64,000 bases of DNA from Histomonas meleagridis. Lineage: Eukaryota; Parabasalia; Tritrichomonadida; Dientamoebidae. The stretch covers positions 434,001 through 498,000 of the forward strand of contig WSYJ01000178.1 in NCBI GenBank assembly GCA_020186115.1. Reading direction: 5' to 3'. The notes under the pieces are model-generated. The model did not search any database. It was not told the DNA's origin and saw only the letters and a program-made list of their open reading frames with translations. The position numbers were made by a program, and so were the translations under genes. Shown piece after piece: positions 34,594-43,243 of the stretch (the first letter of the stretch is position 1; every line of letters starts with the position of its first letter).

Positions 34594-35176
34594 TCATCGT
34601 TTTGATGTTTGTTCTGTGAGAACTGATATTTTCGATTCGTATTTCTTATTCTTAATCACTTTCAAGATTTTCTTACGATATTTTTCCCACGTTTGTTCAT
34701 TAAAGCCATAATTAAACCAATCTGAAATGTCTGCATCGGGCGCTGTCCATGGCTTCGCTTCAACTGTGTTCGGTAATGATGATAAATCATAACTAAAGAT
34801 GGACTTCGTAGGATCAGAAGGATGAACTCCCATCGGATTAACAAGTTCCCATGGAATACGATTACCGCTAGAAAAGATTTCCGTGGGCGTAATCATGGCT
34901 GCGTAGTTACCTGTCGGCGTGTAATGTGCTTGCGTAGAATAACGACGTTTAGCTGCTTCAACTGCTGCTGTTTGTGTAATGTTCTCATCTAAAGATACTT
35001 TAATGTCATCATCATCATCACTACCTTCAATTTTCATCGTCATCATAATCATCTTCATCGTCTTCATCATCTTCTTCTTCACTTTCACCTTCACTTCGTT
35101 CTTCTTCATCTTCATTATCATTGTTTTCTTCTTCATCTTTATTATGTTGATGTTCTTCTTCTTTTTGTTCGCTCAT
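34594..35176 (-). CDS. FIP1: FIP1-like pre-mRNA 3'-end processing factor (one frame change)
   Basis: The FIP1 domain is clear near the C-terminus: KPWTAPDADISDWFNYGF followed by NEQTWEKYRKK, matching the PF05182 pattern. FIP1 is a subunit of CPSF that tethers poly(A) polymerase. The natural start is ATG 35176, beginning MSEQKEEE, followed by ~45 mostly acidic residues, as in other FIP1 proteins. That frame meets TGA near 35032, while the FIP1 frame is open from 35136; dropping one A from an AAAA run near 35035 joins the two into a ~193-aa protein. This is either a one-base consensus error or a real lesion. It is a rare frame break outside the duplicated arms. Confidence 0.82.
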
Positions 35177-35343
35177 TTTAAAGTTTGGAAAGCAAACAGA
35201 CATTCTGAAATATGGAATTGAAGAAAAATATCAAAAAATTATTATTTCACTATATTCAACCATTATTCTTATTAAAATTCAATGTTAAAAAAGAAGGGAA
35301 AAAAATCAAAAGCTATTTATTTATTCAAAAAAATTAGTATCGT

Positions 35344-35619
35344 TTAATCTTTCTTCTTTTGAAGAACTATCTTGAGTTGAATTGACTTTGGATCTTCTTT
35401 AACGCCATTATTCTCTAAAAGCCCTTTGACAATAAATGCTGGAAGATCGATATTATATACTTTTTTGAATGGTAACTTATAACTTGTTTCTTTTTGTTCT
35501 TGTTTGTCTTTCTTATCTTTCTTATATTTTTTATCTTTCTTGTCTTCCCTTGTGTCTTCTTTTTCTTTCCTATACTTTTTGCTTTCGTCTCTTCTCTCTC
35601 TTCTAACTCTTCCACTCAT
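35344..35619 (-). CDS. Lys/Asp-rich small protein
   Basis: 91 aa. Residues 1-45 are almost all charged (RVRRERRDESKKYRKEK and KDKKYKKDKK blocks), probably disordered; residues 48-91 (LPFKKVYNIDLPAFIVKGLL...) look folded. Not recognised. A charged tail plus small fold fits an RNA- or ribosome-associated protein, but this is speculation. AACGGTCTAC (35629-35638) lies 9 bp upstream of the ATG. Confidence 0.55.
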   Translation of the reverse strand: MSGRVRRERRDESKKYRKEKEDTREDKKDKKYKKDKKDKQEQKETSYKLPFKKVYNIDLPAFIVKGLLENNGVKEDPKSIQLKIVLQKKKD

Positions 35620-36049
35620 TTTTGTTTTAACGGTCTACAAATCCCATTTTTTCTTTTTTCTCTCAAAGATGGAAATAATTTTATATTAGTAAGCATATCT
35701 ATATTCACTTTCACTTTGCTATAGTAGAAATTGATATGAATAAGGTTTTCAACAGATTAATTAGAGCTAATTTATAAATTTGAAAAACAAAAGTATAAAA
35801 GCTGAATTAAGTCTGCCACCTAAAGTATAGCTTTAACGCGATTGTAACAATCTATAAGTTACAAAAAAAAATTCATTTTTTACTTTTTTGGGCGGATTTT
35901 TGATATTACCACAGACCAAACCCCATTCAAACAAACAACTTTTTGATGAGTTGGCAGATTGCTTTCTGTGCAAACCATTTACGATAGAACATGTAAAAAA
36001 CAACCACTGGCCTTTTTATTCAATTTGTTTCGGTAACCGTTGAGCAAAG
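35620..36049. other. Divergent intergenic region
   Basis: 430 bp between the Lys-rich gene (minus) and the kelch gene (plus). AACGGTCTAC lies at 35629 and CGGTAACCG at 36031-36039, each within 15 bp of its gene's start codon. Nothing else is recognised. Confidence 0.5.
36031..36041. promoter_or_regulatory. CGGTAACCGTT element before the kelch gene
   Basis: Contains the palindrome CGGTAACCG and a reverse-oriented AACGGTT, 9 bp before ATG 36050. It fits the Myb-like element seen upstream of other genes here. Confidence 0.35.
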
Positions 36050-37204
36050 ATGGGATCGGGAGCAAGCTATCCAACAACCCAATTTGTTCATCCATTTTCT
36101 AATGAAATGTACACTCCGTTTGGAGCATCAAGAATGGATTCTGAAAAGCTAAATTCAGATAATACCCTTCAACAATACAATGTTAATCTTATTGACACAC
36201 CCTTTGCTGGTATCTGGTCAGTTAAAGTTCCAGATTCTATAGCACCTAGACCTCGATCTGGTCATTTTACGTATTATGATGAACCAAATCATACCGTTTA
36301 CATCGGATATGGATCATTTAATTCGCAACTCTTCAATGATTTATGGGCTTTTGATACACTAAACGATACTTGGAGGAAAATACCTCTTACAGGAGATGAA
36401 ATTTCATGTAGAAGTGGAACAAGAGCAAGTTTTTATTCTAATCATCTTATTTTGTTCGGTGGGTATTGCGAACCAGATTATTTTGGTGACCTCCACACCA
36501 TTGATGTTAACACTGGTGAACGACGTCTTCTTGCAACCAATGGAATTCCACCCTCACCAAGATCATCACCAATTGTCGCCGTTTATAAAAACAAACTATT
36601 TGTTTGGGGTGGGTTTAATCAAGAATGGCCATCTGAGCTTAATATTCTGGATTTAGACACATTAACATGGACAAATATTGATCAGCTTATCCACGGAAGG
36701 ACAGCAGTTCCGTGGGTTTTGGATGGCAATATCCTTTATAGCTTTGGTGGGTCCAAGGTAGGGACAATGTTTTGTTTGGACATGGAAACAAATGAAATTA
36801 CCATGAAACAAACGACGGGAAGTGCTCCAACAAGCTCAATCATGGGCGCTGGCATGGTTAGGGTTGAACACTATGTTTTCTTCTTTGGTGGAAGATCGAA
36901 TAACAATCAATATACTCTTGTATATGCATGCGATCTGAATAAAATGTGGTGGTTTGTATTCCACATTATGCCAGATGGCAAAACAGTGTCAATACAGGAT
37001 GGTGTAATCAGCCAAAAGTCTGGAAGGTTTATGTTACCAAGGATACACTCTTTCAGCGTCTGCTACATCAAAGAAAAGAGAGAAATTCTATCGTTTTTGG
37101 GATACCCCGAAAATGACCCACCTCAACTTAATGTTATCAATATTGCGGAGTCTATGAGCTTCATACATTTAAGAGAGGACATGGTTTCTGTTTTAAATTA
37201 TTGA
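36050..37204 (+). CDS. Kelch-repeat protein with N-myristoylation start
   Basis: 384 aa. It begins MGSGAS, a good N-myristoylation signal (Gly2, Ser6), so it is likely membrane-anchored. Five to six kelch blades follow, each with a hydrophobic strand ending in GG or an equivalent and a conserved Trp: YIGYGSF...DLWAFDTLNDTW, LILFGGY...DLHTIDV, LFVWGGF...LNILDLDTLTW, LYSFGG, and YVFFFGGRS. Kelch propellers are protein-interaction scaffolds; no BTB, F-box or other partner domain is present. Its stop is ~100 bp from the convergent ARM-like gene. Confidence 0.85.
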   Translation: MGSGASYPTTQFVHPFSNEMYTPFGASRMDSEKLNSDNTLQQYNVNLIDTPFAGIWSVKVPDSIAPRPRSGHFTYYDEPNHTVYIGYGSFNSQLFNDLWAFDTLNDTWRKIPLTGDEISCRSGTRASFYSNHLILFGGYCEPDYFGDLHTIDVNTGERRLLATNGIPPSPRSSPIVAVYKNKLFVWGGFNQEWPSELNILDLDTLTWTNIDQLIHGRTAVPWVLDGNILYSFGGSKVGTMFCLDMETNEITMKQTTGSAPTSSIMGAGMVRVEHYVFFFGGRSNNNQYTLVYACDLNKMWWFVFHIMPDGKTVSIQDGVISQKSGRFMLPRIHSFSVCYIKEKREILSFLGYPENDPPQLNVINIAESMSFIHLREDMVSVLNY

Positions 37205-37306
37205 TTTGACGTTTTTTATTTTTGAAAATTTATATTTTCGGGTTAACTAAAAAAATATTTACAAAATTTAAATTTAAAAGTGGAGTTTTAAGAATTAAAA
37301 AACAAT

Positions 37307-38665
37307 TTATTCATTGTCAGAGTCGGTGGTAATTAATTTTAAAAGCTCATTTGCACATTCAGCAAGATCATCATTTTCAGAAAGACAATCATTATTTAAT
37401 GTTTCCATGAACTCAACTTCCATGGCTTTTTCTAAAATGAAATTCGCTTGTTCTTCTTCATCGATTCTGTATAACAAAATTGAGATTAATTGATATAATA
37501 TTTTTTTGTTTATGTGATCGAGTGAACCTAACATATCGAATAAAGATTCGCCAAACTCAGGTGAAAAAAATATTGGTTCTGCATATTGATAAATTGCACA
37601 AAATAATTGCAATAAAACCGTCTTGATTCGAACAGACCCATTCAAAAATAACTGAATGAAATCAAAAGATGAGAAAATTTGTGGAAAAGAATTTGTACCA
37701 TTCGTATATGCTGTGATGATTTGAATCATCTCGTGTTGGATATCTTCATTAGATTCTTGGAGTTTGCTGCATATGGTATTTAGTAATCCATGGACTTCAA
37801 CTTGAGGTGCAATTTCATCTGGTGAGATTATTAAAGAAAGTTTTAGAACATCTAGAGAAATGATAGAAGCTTTTTTTGAAAAAACTAGTTGAATTAGTGA
37901 TGGGCAAAGATTATTTGTAATAATCAAATGAATAATGTGGTGTTTAAAATGCTTGATCGTAAGAAAGTGATAAAAAGAATATAAAGGGTATTTAAGCAAT
38001 GATGGGTTTGGGTTGGTTTGAATTTGAAAGGAAAAAAAATTAAGAATATTTAACAAAACATCAATGTCTATGGAATCAGATACTGAAATAATATACAATA
38101 GGCGGAAGTAATTTGAGTCGGCTTGGCCATGATGTAACAACCAACCAACAAAATTGGATTGAACTGCATATTGAATGGAAAGTTTCACATCACAGCAAAT
38201 ATTACATAACATACAAAAAAGAAGCTTCAATGAAAAACTTTCGAAATTATCAATTCCTTGAAGAATGTAATTAAAAAATTGTTCCGAACCAATGTAACTT
38301 GAGAACTTGTTTGTTGTTTCCGTAACTGTACCCAGAAAAAATAATGCATTATCGCGCGTGTCCATATTTTGAATTAATTCAATAATTTTATCAAAGTTTG
38401 ATGAAGATAATAAAAATAAGCAATTTTCTGAATCTGCTCCGATAATTTCTATCATTTTTTCTAAAGAATCATTTTGTATTTGTGAATTATCAGTTTGTAA
38501 ATTTTCTAAACTCGCTCGAAAAATTTGTATATTAGTTTCTGAATCATTACTTGTACCATCATCATAATTAAAACTAGTTCCAAGCTTGACAATTCTTTGC
38601 GATCTGTACTTTGCGAATTTTGGGGAAGTTTTGTAGCTTGACTGTATCGAAGGAATACCTGACAA
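37307..38665 (-). CDS. Armadillo-like helical-repeat protein; no in-frame ATG at the 5' end
   Basis: About 450 aa, helical throughout, with an N-terminal basic segment (FAKYRSQRIVKLG) like importin-beta-binding regions and an acidic end (ITTDSDNE). It has the same plan as 15417-16790. The frame opens at TTG 38665 after an in-frame TGA, and the first in-frame ATG is ~70 codons inside. An ATG does occur 4 bp upstream but one base out of frame (ATGTTTGTC); if the TTT run were TT, the protein would start MLSGIPSIQ. So either a one-base consensus error or a non-AUG start. AACGATATA at about 38717 lies where a promoter would be expected. Confidence 0.6.
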   Translation of the reverse strand: MSGIPSIQSSYKTSPKFAKYRSQRIVKLGTSFNYDDGTSNDSETNIQIFRASLENLQTDNSQIQNDSLEKMIEIIGADSENCLFLLSSSNFDKIIELIQNMDTRDNALFFLGTVTETTNKFSSYIGSEQFFNYILQGIDNFESFSLKLLFCMLCNICCDVKLSIQYAVQSNFVGWLLHHGQADSNYFRLLYIISVSDSIDIDVLLNILNFFSFQIQTNPNPSLLKYPLYSFYHFLTIKHFKHHIIHLIITNNLCPSLIQLVFSKKASIISLDVLKLSLIISPDEIAPQVEVHGLLNTICSKLQESNEDIQHEMIQIITAYTNGTNSFPQIFSSFDFIQLFLNGSVRIKTVLLQLFCAIYQYAEPIFFSPEFGESLFDMLGSLDHINKKILYQLISILLYRIDEEEQANFILEKAMEVEFMETLNNDCLSENDDLAECANELLKLITTDSDNE

Positions 38666-38821
38666 ACATGGTCAATTAAGGCTGTTTTGTGATCATTTAG
38701 AACACAAAATATATATCGTTTATTTCGCGGATTTGCAAACAGATACTCTATCAAGTACACAGAAAATTTTTTCTATTTTAGCCGTGAATTATATACACAT
38801 AAAAATATTTACTAAGCATAA

Positions 38822-39598
38822 TCACTCCTCATTAATATTATCAAAAATTTCATAAGCAGTATATGCATGACTATAGTTATATCCAAGCTTTTTTGCTAAT
38901 GAGATAGAAGCTATATTATGAGCATCCCAACTTGGGTAAAGATTTCTTTTTAGACATTCTAAAATTAGTTTTGCACCAACAACGGAAGCAAGGCCTCTAC
39001 GACGATATTCTTCTTTAGTGTCTATTTCAATCTCAATTCCATGTTTATATGTGGAATATGAAGATGCACCAGAAACAATTTCCCCATTGATTGTTATAAC
39101 AAAACCAATTCCAAGATGTGAATATATTTCATAACTTTCATATTGCGAAACTAAATCATGGCTCCATTCATTTGACAAGCATTGACAGAAAAACTTTTCA
39201 TCAATCATATTTATATCGAATTCTTTTGGTAAAGTATTAACAATTTTGGACAATTTTTCTTTACAAAAGATATTTGGTTCTTTTTTTGTTGCATATCTCT
39301 CTATTTTTTTAGCTTTATTCCCATAGCATTCTTCAATAATTATTTCCCATTCTTTATTCTGTGGTATCATAATCATATAATTTTTGGAATGAGGATTAAA
39401 GACTGTTAGTTCGCGATTTGGTTCTCCTGCAAGAAAACAAAAATCACCTAGAATTGCCATCGCACAAGAAGGATTATCAACATGATCAACATAAATTTCC
39501 CCCATGATTCCTTGTATACAAGACCAAATGATTGTTTCTTCCCAATCCTTGAATAAAGGCTTTGATTTTTTTGTTTCTGTTAGTTTTTGGGGGATCAT
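38822..39598 (-). CDS. GNAT-family acetyltransferase (PF12746-like)
   Basis: 258 aa from ATG 39598; the longer open frame upstream overlaps the divergent DNAI7 gene and is not used. The C-terminal half is a GNAT fold with the acetyl-CoA loop YRRRGLASVVGAKLI, then NLYPSWDAHN and SISLAKKLGY, the typical final strand-helix. The N-terminal half (WSCIQGIMGEIYVD, CAMAILGDFCFLAGEP) fits the bacterial GNAT_acetyltran family PF12746 as I remember it. Substrate unknown. Such proteins are best known from Firmicutes, so bacterial transfer is plausible. It shares a 52-bp divergent promoter with DNAI7. Confidence 0.72.
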   Translation of the reverse strand: MIPQKLTETKKSKPLFKDWEETIIWSCIQGIMGEIYVDHVDNPSCAMAILGDFCFLAGEPNRELTVFNPHSKNYMIMIPQNKEWEIIIEECYGNKAKKIERYATKKEPNIFCKEKLSKIVNTLPKEFDINMIDEKFFCQCLSNEWSHDLVSQYESYEIYSHLGIGFVITINGEIVSGASSYSTYKHGIEIEIDTKEEYRRRGLASVVGAKLILECLKRNLYPSWDAHNIASISLAKKLGYNYSHAYTAYEIFDNINEE

Positions 39599-39650
39599 TT
39601 TATATAAACGGTCTTTCTTGAAACCGTTAAATTTATCGTTATTTTTTAAA
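39599..39650. promoter_or_regulatory. 52-bp bidirectional promoter with paired AACGGT elements
   Basis: The gap between the ATGs of the GNAT gene (minus) and the DNAI7 gene (plus). It contains AACGGTCTTT at 39607-39616 and AACCGTT at 39622-39628, i.e. one AACGGT on each strand, each oriented with one of the two genes. The whole promoter of both genes should lie in or beside these 52 bp. Confidence 0.5.
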
Positions 39651-41567
39651 ATGAGCAGAAAAGAAAAAAAAACTTTACTTACAAATGTTAAAGATGCAAG
39701 ACCAAATACAACAACTCCAAAAACGCCCACTCGTAAGCCACTAAAATCAAGTAAAGGAAAACGAAAAAAACTTTCCAAGAAAGAGATCCTTAGAAGAAAG
39801 AGGGAAAAGGCTGAACAAGAACGTCTTGAGCAACTTAGAATTGCCAAAGAGCTAGAAGAGAAGCGAGCTCATGAACAAGAGCAAGAAATGGAACGACTTG
39901 AGCAAGAAAGACTTCATTCAGAAAATGAATATCTCATTGAACTTCATAACAGAAAAAACCAATTTTGCTCGGACACACGCCTCAAAAAACATAGGGTTGC
40001 AGAATGGGAATATTACACTGAATGTGATCATTCAACAAATCCACTTGATCAAGCAGATGTTAATACATTTCTTTCTCAATGGCGCGAAAATGAAGAAACA
40101 GATATGCACAAATTGTTCAAACAAATTGAAACTGCCAAAAAATTATTAGATCAATTAATTGAATATCGATCACAATCTTCAGTTTCAAATGATATTAAAG
40201 AATATGAACGTTTTTCGCAACCAATACGCGACATCAGACAGTTAATTGAGACCAAAATCAATTTGCTTACCCAACATCAATTATTATTTAGTGACAAATA
40301 TGCAAGTGCCAAAAACGAAGTTCTATTAACAACTGAATCTGCGGGTTACAGCTATGGGTTATGGGTTAACCTTACCAAGAATCCACGAATCAATAATATC
40401 GATTTTGGATTTTCTTCCATTAAGATTCCTAAAGCCGTTGCTACGACTTCTATTGCTATTCGTATGACCATTTCACCCTTTCTTTCTGGGTTCCATGATT
40501 ATACACTTTTATCATCTATCTTATCATGCGAATTTTTCCAGCTCCCAATTCCTCCTAAACGAATTGGCAACATGACCCTTCGTCAGTTTTCTGCGTCCAG
40601 TGGTCTTCAACCGATTCCATATACGATCAGAAATCAAAGCGAAGTTCAGTCGCCGCTCGTTTTCACCATGAAAATCCAGCCAGAGCTTCTCCCAAGCGAC
40701 ACAAGTTCACTTACTGTTGTTAAAATTGATGAATCTGAAAGTCCAATTACAAATATTAATGTAGACAAAGAATCACAAACAGTCACATTTTCTTGTGAAA
40801 AAACTGGTCTTTTTGCATTAGCTATTCCAAGATACAATCAGTTTCCATTTAAGTTTTGGGAGATTAATTCAACAGCTGTTGATTCATGTGAGATTTTCAT
40901 TAGAACATCTTTGACAGAATTTTCGATTATAATCGATTCTGATGGGTTGTGTTCAATGTCATCACCCTTACTGTTTAACAAGATGACGGCTCCTAAGGCA
41001 TTAGAGTTCATGAAGCGCCACGGACTGAACATTGTTTCTCCAGAAGCATTCACAGCGGTTAGCGGTTTTGACATGACCGATAAAAATTCTGAGCTCGAAG
41101 AAGTTCTTAATCGCGGATTAGCTGATTGTGCTTCTGGTTTTGTAATTCGTTGTAGTAAATGGAATTCTCATATATCGAGTGATAGGGCAATACTAATTGC
41201 AAGAGAAATTAAGGAATTTGGAGAACCGATTTCTGATGATGAAGAATTTTTGGCAAACGAAGAAGAGGAAAAAGAAGAAGAAAAGAATGAAAACGAAGAA
41301 GAACAACAAATTGAAGAAAAGAAATCAAAATGGCATTGCATACATGTGAAAACAAAACATATAAACGAAATTAAGTATGCAGAAATAACTGATGAACTCG
41401 ATCCAAAGATGTTGGAAGGAACTCGATTTCATCAACACTTGATGCCAATGCTAATGGATATTGCATCTGAGGAAGTACAAAGTCGAGTGAAAAGTTGTTC
41501 AGGATTTGTGAACGAAACCATGTACTATCTCTTGAAGAAATTGAGGTTGTTCTCTTCTACAGAATGA
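39651..41567 (+). CDS. DNAI7: DNAI7/CASC1-like axonemal dynein intermediate chain (IC97)
   Basis: 638 aa from ATG 39651 (MSRKEKK). Residues ~25-110 are a basic then Glu-rich coiled coil (KKEILRRKREKAEQ), followed by the CASC1 N-domain features WEYYTECDHSTNP and VNTFLSQW. The C-terminal half has a beta-rich region and closes with a helical segment, consistent with the Casc1_C domain; an acidic low-complexity stretch (EEEEKEEEKNENEEEQ) lies at ~residue 540. IC97/DNAI7 belongs to inner-arm dynein of motile flagella, which trichomonads have. Identification is by pattern and composition. Confidence 0.75.
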   Translation: MSRKEKKTLLTNVKDARPNTTTPKTPTRKPLKSSKGKRKKLSKKEILRRKREKAEQERLEQLRIAKELEEKRAHEQEQEMERLEQERLHSENEYLIELHNRKNQFCSDTRLKKHRVAEWEYYTECDHSTNPLDQADVNTFLSQWRENEETDMHKLFKQIETAKKLLDQLIEYRSQSSVSNDIKEYERFSQPIRDIRQLIETKINLLTQHQLLFSDKYASAKNEVLLTTESAGYSYGLWVNLTKNPRINNIDFGFSSIKIPKAVATTSIAIRMTISPFLSGFHDYTLLSSILSCEFFQLPIPPKRIGNMTLRQFSASSGLQPIPYTIRNQSEVQSPLVFTMKIQPELLPSDTSSLTVVKIDESESPITNINVDKESQTVTFSCEKTGLFALAIPRYNQFPFKFWEINSTAVDSCEIFIRTSLTEFSIIIDSDGLCSMSSPLLFNKMTAPKALEFMKRHGLNIVSPEAFTAVSGFDMTDKNSELEEVLNRGLADCASGFVIRCSKWNSHISSDRAILIAREIKEFGEPISDDEEFLANEEEEKEEEKNENEEEQQIEEKKSKWHCIHVKTKHINEIKYAEITDELDPKMLEGTRFHQHLMPMLMDIASEEVQSRVKSCSGFVNETMYYLLKKLRLFSSTE

Positions 41568-41856
41568 AATATATATAAATGTTTCTATTAAATTTAATGT
41601 TTAATAACTATTTTTCATAAGCCCATGTGGTTCGGAACAAGCTTTTTTGTGGAAAATCATTTCAATCTGAATCGATTTCATAAGATATAATAAATATAAG
41701 AAATTTCAAAAACAAAATAAGAGCATTGTCTAATAGAATGAAAATATGTTCAGTTTTAAACCATTATCTTATTGGCTACAAACGCTTTCATGATTTTAAT
41801 TAAAGAGTTAATTGAAATGGCGGTTTTTTAGGGGCAAATTCGCTTTTGACCCAAAA

Positions 41857-42999
41857 ATGAAAAATCCTCTCAAAAATTGTGTTGGTTTTCATCGTTTTTC
41901 TCAAAAAAACACCTCCAAAACTTCTCCCATGAAGACCAAAACAGACCTTACTCCAAAGCACCCAATAGGCTCGCTTATCATGAACTATATTGTTGGCCCA
42001 AAAATCGGCCAAGGTGCTTTTGGCGAAATTTATTCTGCTATCGATCAATATACGGGTCTAATTTGGGCAATTAAGACCGAACCTAATTCAGTCAAACGTA
42101 AGACACTTGCATTTGAATACCAGATTTTGGCGCGTGTTCAATCATCTCCAACATTTCCACGTCTAGGCATATTAGGCCATGGCAAAGACTTTAGTTTTAT
42201 TTCTATGGAACTCCTAGGACCAAGCCTAGCTAATATTCTCAAGAAACTTCCAAAAAAGACATTTACATTTAGCACAGGAATTCGTGCCTCATATTTTATT
42301 CTTAAGTGCATAGAATCCCTCCATGTCTTTGGTTTTATTCACCGTGACATCAAACCAGGGAATATTCTTACACGTGAAGGTAGTGAACATCCATTATGTT
42401 TAATTGATTTTGGATTATCACGTATGTATATTGATCAAAACACGGGCAAACATTTTACTCGCCGTCCTAAGATAGGTTTTAGAGGTACTCGAGCATATGC
42501 TAGTGTTCATGCACATTTGTCACAAGATCTTTCCCGACGCGATGACTTGATCTCATGGTTTTATTTGACCTACGAGTTCGCTATTGGGCCTCTTCCATGG
42601 CGCCATCTCGGCAACAAGCATGAGATTCTTCGCATCAAGGAGAACTTCGATGTCGAGACGCAAGTCTCCGAAATTGCGCCCGAATTGATCGATGTATGGA
42701 ACTATGTAAAGAGTCTCAAGTTCGAGGAGACGCCGAATTATTCGCGAATATATGATAGCATTTTACGTATTTGTCGGAGAGAAGGATTTAAACTTGATGA
42801 CCCATTCGATTGGTCCGAAATGTTACATAAAAGTTCCAATAAAATGGCAAAAGCTGTTGAGGGATTAAAGCCAAACAGCCACTTAAAGAAGGCAAAATGT
42901 ACTGAGTCTTCTCTCCAGGAAAAATTGTTACATGCATCAATAACAATTCCGCCACCTTTTAGCCATGTGTCGGAAGAATCGGGATGCTGTGGATGCTGA
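41857..42999 (+). CDS. CK1-family protein kinase with C-terminal GCCGC
   Basis: Kinase domain complete: Gly loop IGQGAFGE (50-57), Lys73 in AIK, HRDIKPGN (162-169), IDFGLSR (183-189), and the CK1-type GFRGTRAYASVHAH and SRRDDLISWFY segments that replace the APE motif. It is closer to the TTBK/worm-type CK1 branch than to CK1-delta, since it has GTRAYAS. The protein ends GCCGC; the Cys pair and the CGC suggest S-acylation, or Rab-type CxC geranylgeranylation, hence membrane attachment. The start is uncertain: 41857 is the first ATG, while 41929 (MKTKTD) is equally plausible and nearer the kinase domain. Confidence 0.85.
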   Translation: MKNPLKNCVGFHRFSQKNTSKTSPMKTKTDLTPKHPIGSLIMNYIVGPKIGQGAFGEIYSAIDQYTGLIWAIKTEPNSVKRKTLAFEYQILARVQSSPTFPRLGILGHGKDFSFISMELLGPSLANILKKLPKKTFTFSTGIRASYFILKCIESLHVFGFIHRDIKPGNILTREGSEHPLCLIDFGLSRMYIDQNTGKHFTRRPKIGFRGTRAYASVHAHLSQDLSRRDDLISWFYLTYEFAIGPLPWRHLGNKHEILRIKENFDVETQVSEIAPELIDVWNYVKSLKFEETPNYSRIYDSILRICRREGFKLDDPFDWSEMLHKSSNKMAKAVEGLKPNSHLKKAKCTESSLQEKLLHASITIPPPFSHVSEESGCCGC

Positions 43000-43243
43000 T
43001 GAATTAGCATTTGTAAATAGTTTGCGAAATATGAATTTTGATTTTTTATTGAAATTCGATTATAGTCTTAAAATAAAGATAAAACTCTAAAGCTATAGTT
43101 TATTTATTTTTAATTTAGATTTACTTCGCTAAGTTAAGGGTTGTATAATATAATGTTGGTGATCAACATATACGTTCTAATATTTATACTTTAAAGTTAA
43201 GATGTTAATAATTAACATATTATATGTTGAAGAAATAAATATA

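Noticed and set aside
39599-39847. Longer N-terminus for the GNAT protein
   Set aside because: The extension is antisense to the DNAI7 coding sequence and is Leu/Phe/Ser-rich; ATG 39598 gives a normal start.
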